The notes under the pieces are model-generated. The model saw nothing but the letters and a program-made list of their open reading frames with translations. It had not been told where the DNA came from and searched no databases. Made by a program: the position numbers and the translations under genes. This document shows positions 34,928 through 36,788 of a stretch of DNA of 36,788 bases, piece by piece. Source of the stretch: Parvibaculum sp049671045. Lineage in GTDB: Bacteria; Pseudomonadota; Alphaproteobacteria; Parvibaculales; Parvibaculaceae. The DNA is taken from the NCBI RefSeq assembly GCF_049671045.1, contig NZ_JBATUH010000023.1, positions 1 through 36,788 of the forward strand. The letters run 5' to 3'. The first letter of the stretch is position 1, and the number at the start of each line of letters is the position of its first letter.

Positions 34928-35674
34928 TCAACCCCGCTCGTCGAGCTGACGCGAAAGAATGGCCGAGAACTCGTCGGCGAAGCTCTCAAGACGTGTGCCG
35001 AAGCGCCCGACCTGATTGGAGAAGCGGTTATAGGCGATGACGGCCGGAATGGCGGCGAGGAGGCCGAGCGCGGTGGCAAAAAGCGCTTCGGCGATACCCG
35101 GCGCCACGACCGCGAGATTGGTGTCGCGGCTGATGGCGATCGACTGGAACGAATTCATGATGCCCCAGACTGTGCCGAAAAGGCCGATGAAGGGCGAGAC
35201 GGAGCCGACCGTCGCGAGGAAGAGAAGCCGGCTCTCGAGCCCCAGCATCTCGCGGTTGATCGTCACCTGCATCACCTTGTCGACGCGCTCCTTGAGGCCG
35301 AGGAAGCTGTCGGCGGCGATGTCCGCCGAGCGGCGCCATTCGCGCATCGCGGCGATGAAGAGCGCGGAAAGCGGGTGCGACGGGCGATGGCCCATCTCCT
35401 GATAAAGCTCCTCCAGCGAGCGCCCCGACCAGAAGGTGCGCTCGAACTGGTCGGCGCGGCGCTCGACCTGGTTGAAGCGCCACCACTTGTCGAAAATGAT
35501 CGCCCAGGACCAGACCGACGCGAAAAGCAGTCCGAGCATCACGATCTTCACGATGAAGTCGGCATGCATGAACAGGCCCCAGATGGAGAAATCCACCGGC
35601 GCGGCGTTGACCGTCTGATTGGCAATGACCTGCGCGGTGTTCACGCCGGTTTCGATGTGAGTCGTCGGATTCAT
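34928..35674 (-). CDS. tolQ: TolQ, ExbB-family proton channel subunit
   Basis: The 248-residue inner-membrane protein has three membrane helices: about residues 36-58, then the two conserved helices of the MotA/TolQ/ExbB domain (FLATVGSVSPFIGLFGTVWGIM and APGIAEALFATALGLLAAIPAVIAYN). Five TolQ surround a TolR dimer and convert proton flow into movement of TolA. GGAGAGG precedes the ATG. It is first of the tolQRA run and 237 bases from ybgC. Confidence 0.96.
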   Translation of the reverse strand: MNPTTHIETGVNTAQVIANQTVNAAPVDFSIWGLFMHADFIVKIVMLGLLFASVWSWAIIFDKWWRFNQVERRADQFERTFWSGRSLEELYQEMGHRPSHPLSALFIAAMREWRRSADIAADSFLGLKERVDKVMQVTINREMLGLESRLLFLATVGSVSPFIGLFGTVWGIMNSFQSIAISRDTNLAVVAPGIAEALFATALGLLAAIPAVIAYNRFSNQVGRFGTRLESFADEFSAILSRQLDERG

Positions 35675-35807
35675 CTACGGTAGCCTCTCCGAAATCACGT
35701 CCTTGTCGGAGCGGCACATCGCAAATACGCAGCCGCCGCCCGAGCCCGCAGGGCCCCGTCGGTCGCGCGAAGATGCACGTACCCCCGATTTGAATGCGAA
35801 GTTAGTC

Positions 35808-35855
35808 CACGAATTATGTCGAAACCGTGGCACATTAAGGGATATCTCACGAATT
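35808..35855. repeat. Direct repeat CACGAATT upstream of tolQ
   Basis: CACGAATT occurs at 35808-35815 and again at 35848-35855, 40 bases apart (about four helical turns). The AT-rich stretch between them is the likely tolQ promoter area, but I cannot pick a single good -35/-10 pair. The gap 35675-35911 holds no convincing gene. Confidence 0.3.
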
Positions 35856-35911
35856 CCAAGAGCTTAGCGGAGCGATGTTGCGGGCCGGGCACAACGGCGA
35901 TCAAGCCGCCG

Positions 35912-36388
35912 TCATGGCGACGATGAAGGCTCGACGAAAGGCGCGAGCGCGATGCGCGCCTTTTCCGGCAGGCGGCGGGGACGCCCCTTGCTGTCGAGAC
36001 AGGCGGCCAAGACGGTGGCGCGCCAGATTTCATCGAGCGTGCCGCCCGCGCGGCGCAAGATCTTCTGACCGGCCTCGAGCCGCGCTCCGCTCGCGCGGCG
36101 ATAGATCGTGTGGACCTCCAGCTCGTCGTCGATCCGCGCGGGCTTCAGAAAATCGATTTCCATGCGGTGAATGGCGAAGGCGAGCGGATCGTCGCCCTCG
36201 AACAACTCCGTGTGGTTGACGCCCGCAAGACGCAGGAAATCCGAACGGCCGCGCTCCGCGAAGCGTAGATAATTCGCGTGATAGACGATGCCGGAAAAAT
36301 CCGTGTCCTCATAGTAAACGCGGACCGGGAGGATATGCGTTCTGCCCTCGATGCGCCCCGCAAGATCGGGCCAGCTGCGATCGCTCAT
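35912..36388 (-). CDS. ybgC: Tol-Pal-associated acyl-CoA thioesterase YbgC
   Basis: The 158-residue hotdog-fold enzyme has the catalytic stretch VYYEDTDFSGIVYHANYLRF (Asp and His of the YbgC/4HBT type). YbgC hydrolyses acyl-CoA or acyl-ACP and is linked to phospholipid metabolism at the division site. It is the usual first gene of tol-pal clusters. Its ATG overlaps the ruvB stop by 4 bases (ATGA), so it is expressed with the resolvasome gene. Confidence 0.95.
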   Translation of the reverse strand: MSDRSWPDLAGRIEGRTHILPVRVYYEDTDFSGIVYHANYLRFAERGRSDFLRLAGVNHTELFEGDDPLAFAIHRMEIDFLKPARIDDELEVHTIYRRASGARLEAGQKILRRAGGTLDEIWRATVLAACLDSKGRPRRLPEKARIALAPFVEPSSSP

Positions 36389-36788
36389 TCGCCATCCTCG
36401 CCCGTGAAGAGCGCTCCCTGCCCCGCCGCGCCGCCGGCCGGCAGCGGCAGGCCGAGATGCGCGAAGGCGGCCGCCGTGAGCACGCGGCCGCGCGGCGTGC
36501 GGTTCACGAAGCCCTGCTGGATGAGATAGGGCTCGATGATTTCCTCGATCGCGTCGCGCGGTTCCGAAAGCGCCGCCGCCACAGTCTCGACGCCGACGGG
36601 ACCGCCCGAAAAGCTCACCGCGATGCAGCGCAGATAGCGATGGTCGAGCGCGTCAAGCCCGCGCTCATCGACTTCGAGGCGCTGCAAGGCGCGGTCGGCC
36701 GCCTTCGCGTCAATGCTGCTCAACCCATCGACGGCGGCGAAGTCGCGCACGCGGCGCAGGAGGCGCCCCGCGACGCGCGGCGTGCCAC
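36385..36788 (-). CDS. ruvB: Holliday junction helicase RuvB (C-terminal part, cut by window edge)
   Basis: The last 133 residues or so are visible. They start in the conserved GTPRVAGRLLRRVRDFA segment and run through the winged-helix DNA-binding domain (DHRYLRCIAVSFSGGPVGVETVAAAL, IEPYLIQQGFVNRTPRGRVLT). RuvB is the hexameric AAA+ motor of branch migration. The frame is open to the edge of the window at 36788, so the ATPase part lies outside. Ends ALFTGEDGE. Confidence 0.96.
   Translation of the reverse strand, partial: GTPRVAGRLLRRVRDFAAVDGLSSIDAKAADRALQRLEVDERGLDALDHRYLRCIAVSFSGGPVGVETVAAALSEPRDAIEEIIEPYLIQQGFVNRTPRGRVLTAAAFAHLGLPLPAGGAAGQGALFTGEDGE

Overview
This GC-rich window looks like chromosomal DNA from an alphaproteobacterium of the Rhizobiales/Hyphomicrobiales type. 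A Rhodobiaceae or Parvibaculum-like genome is my best guess. The evidence is a CpdR-type single-domain response regulator, a serC leader element, the ruvB-ybgC-tolQRAB-pal-cpoB order, an RpoH-like CTTG-N18-CCTATCT box before ftsH, and a FolP that reads like the mobile sulfonamide-resistance enzyme Sul2. I see no insertion sequence, phage, CRISPR array or integron. Apart from REP-like repeats this is core genome.

Layout. Positions 1-1700 hold tRNA-Gln(TTG), tRNA-Pro(CGG), a CorA-type Mg/Co transporter and tRNA-Val(GAC), each tRNA with a readable promoter. Positions 1846-3434 hold cpdR (minus) and a divergent N-formylglutamate amidohydrolase. The gap 3435-3863 carries, on the minus strand, a strong candidate small RNA resembling the alpha-r8/MmgR family, with PhaR-like boxes beside it. 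Then come a lytic transglycosylase, a LpxH-like metallophosphoesterase coupled to a GT4 glycosyltransferase, a YceI protein, typA/bipA, an amidohydrolase and a HisN-type phosphatase, all on plus.

Positions 11868-15538 hold thiC (minus) behind a TPP riboswitch, a divergent nitronate monooxygenase and a MAPEG membrane protein. Positions 15587-21001 hold purA, serA and serC on minus, with a plus-strand pirin gene between purA and serA. The pirin gene's best start is followed at once by an in-frame TGA. Positions 21121-24746 hold a PhzF-like protein, a GNAT acetyltransferase, and thiD overlapping glmM. Positions 24848-28556 hold folP, aqpZ and ftsH, which is the widespread ftsH-folP-glmM neighbourhood with aqpZ inserted. 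The rest is tilS and the Tol-Pal envelope cluster (cpoB, pal, tolB, tolA, tolR, tolQ, ybgC), ending in the 3' part of ruvB at the window edge.

The genes serve cell-envelope upkeep (Tol-Pal, lytic transglycosylase, glmM, LpxH-like/GT4), serine, purine, thiamine and folate synthesis, proteolysis and cell-cycle control (FtsH, CpdR), and translation (tRNAs, TilS, TypA). The most notable items are the Sul2-like folP in its chromosomal setting next to glmM, the candidate sRNA with an anti-Shine-Dalgarno decamer and nearby PhaR-like boxes, and the disrupted pirin start.
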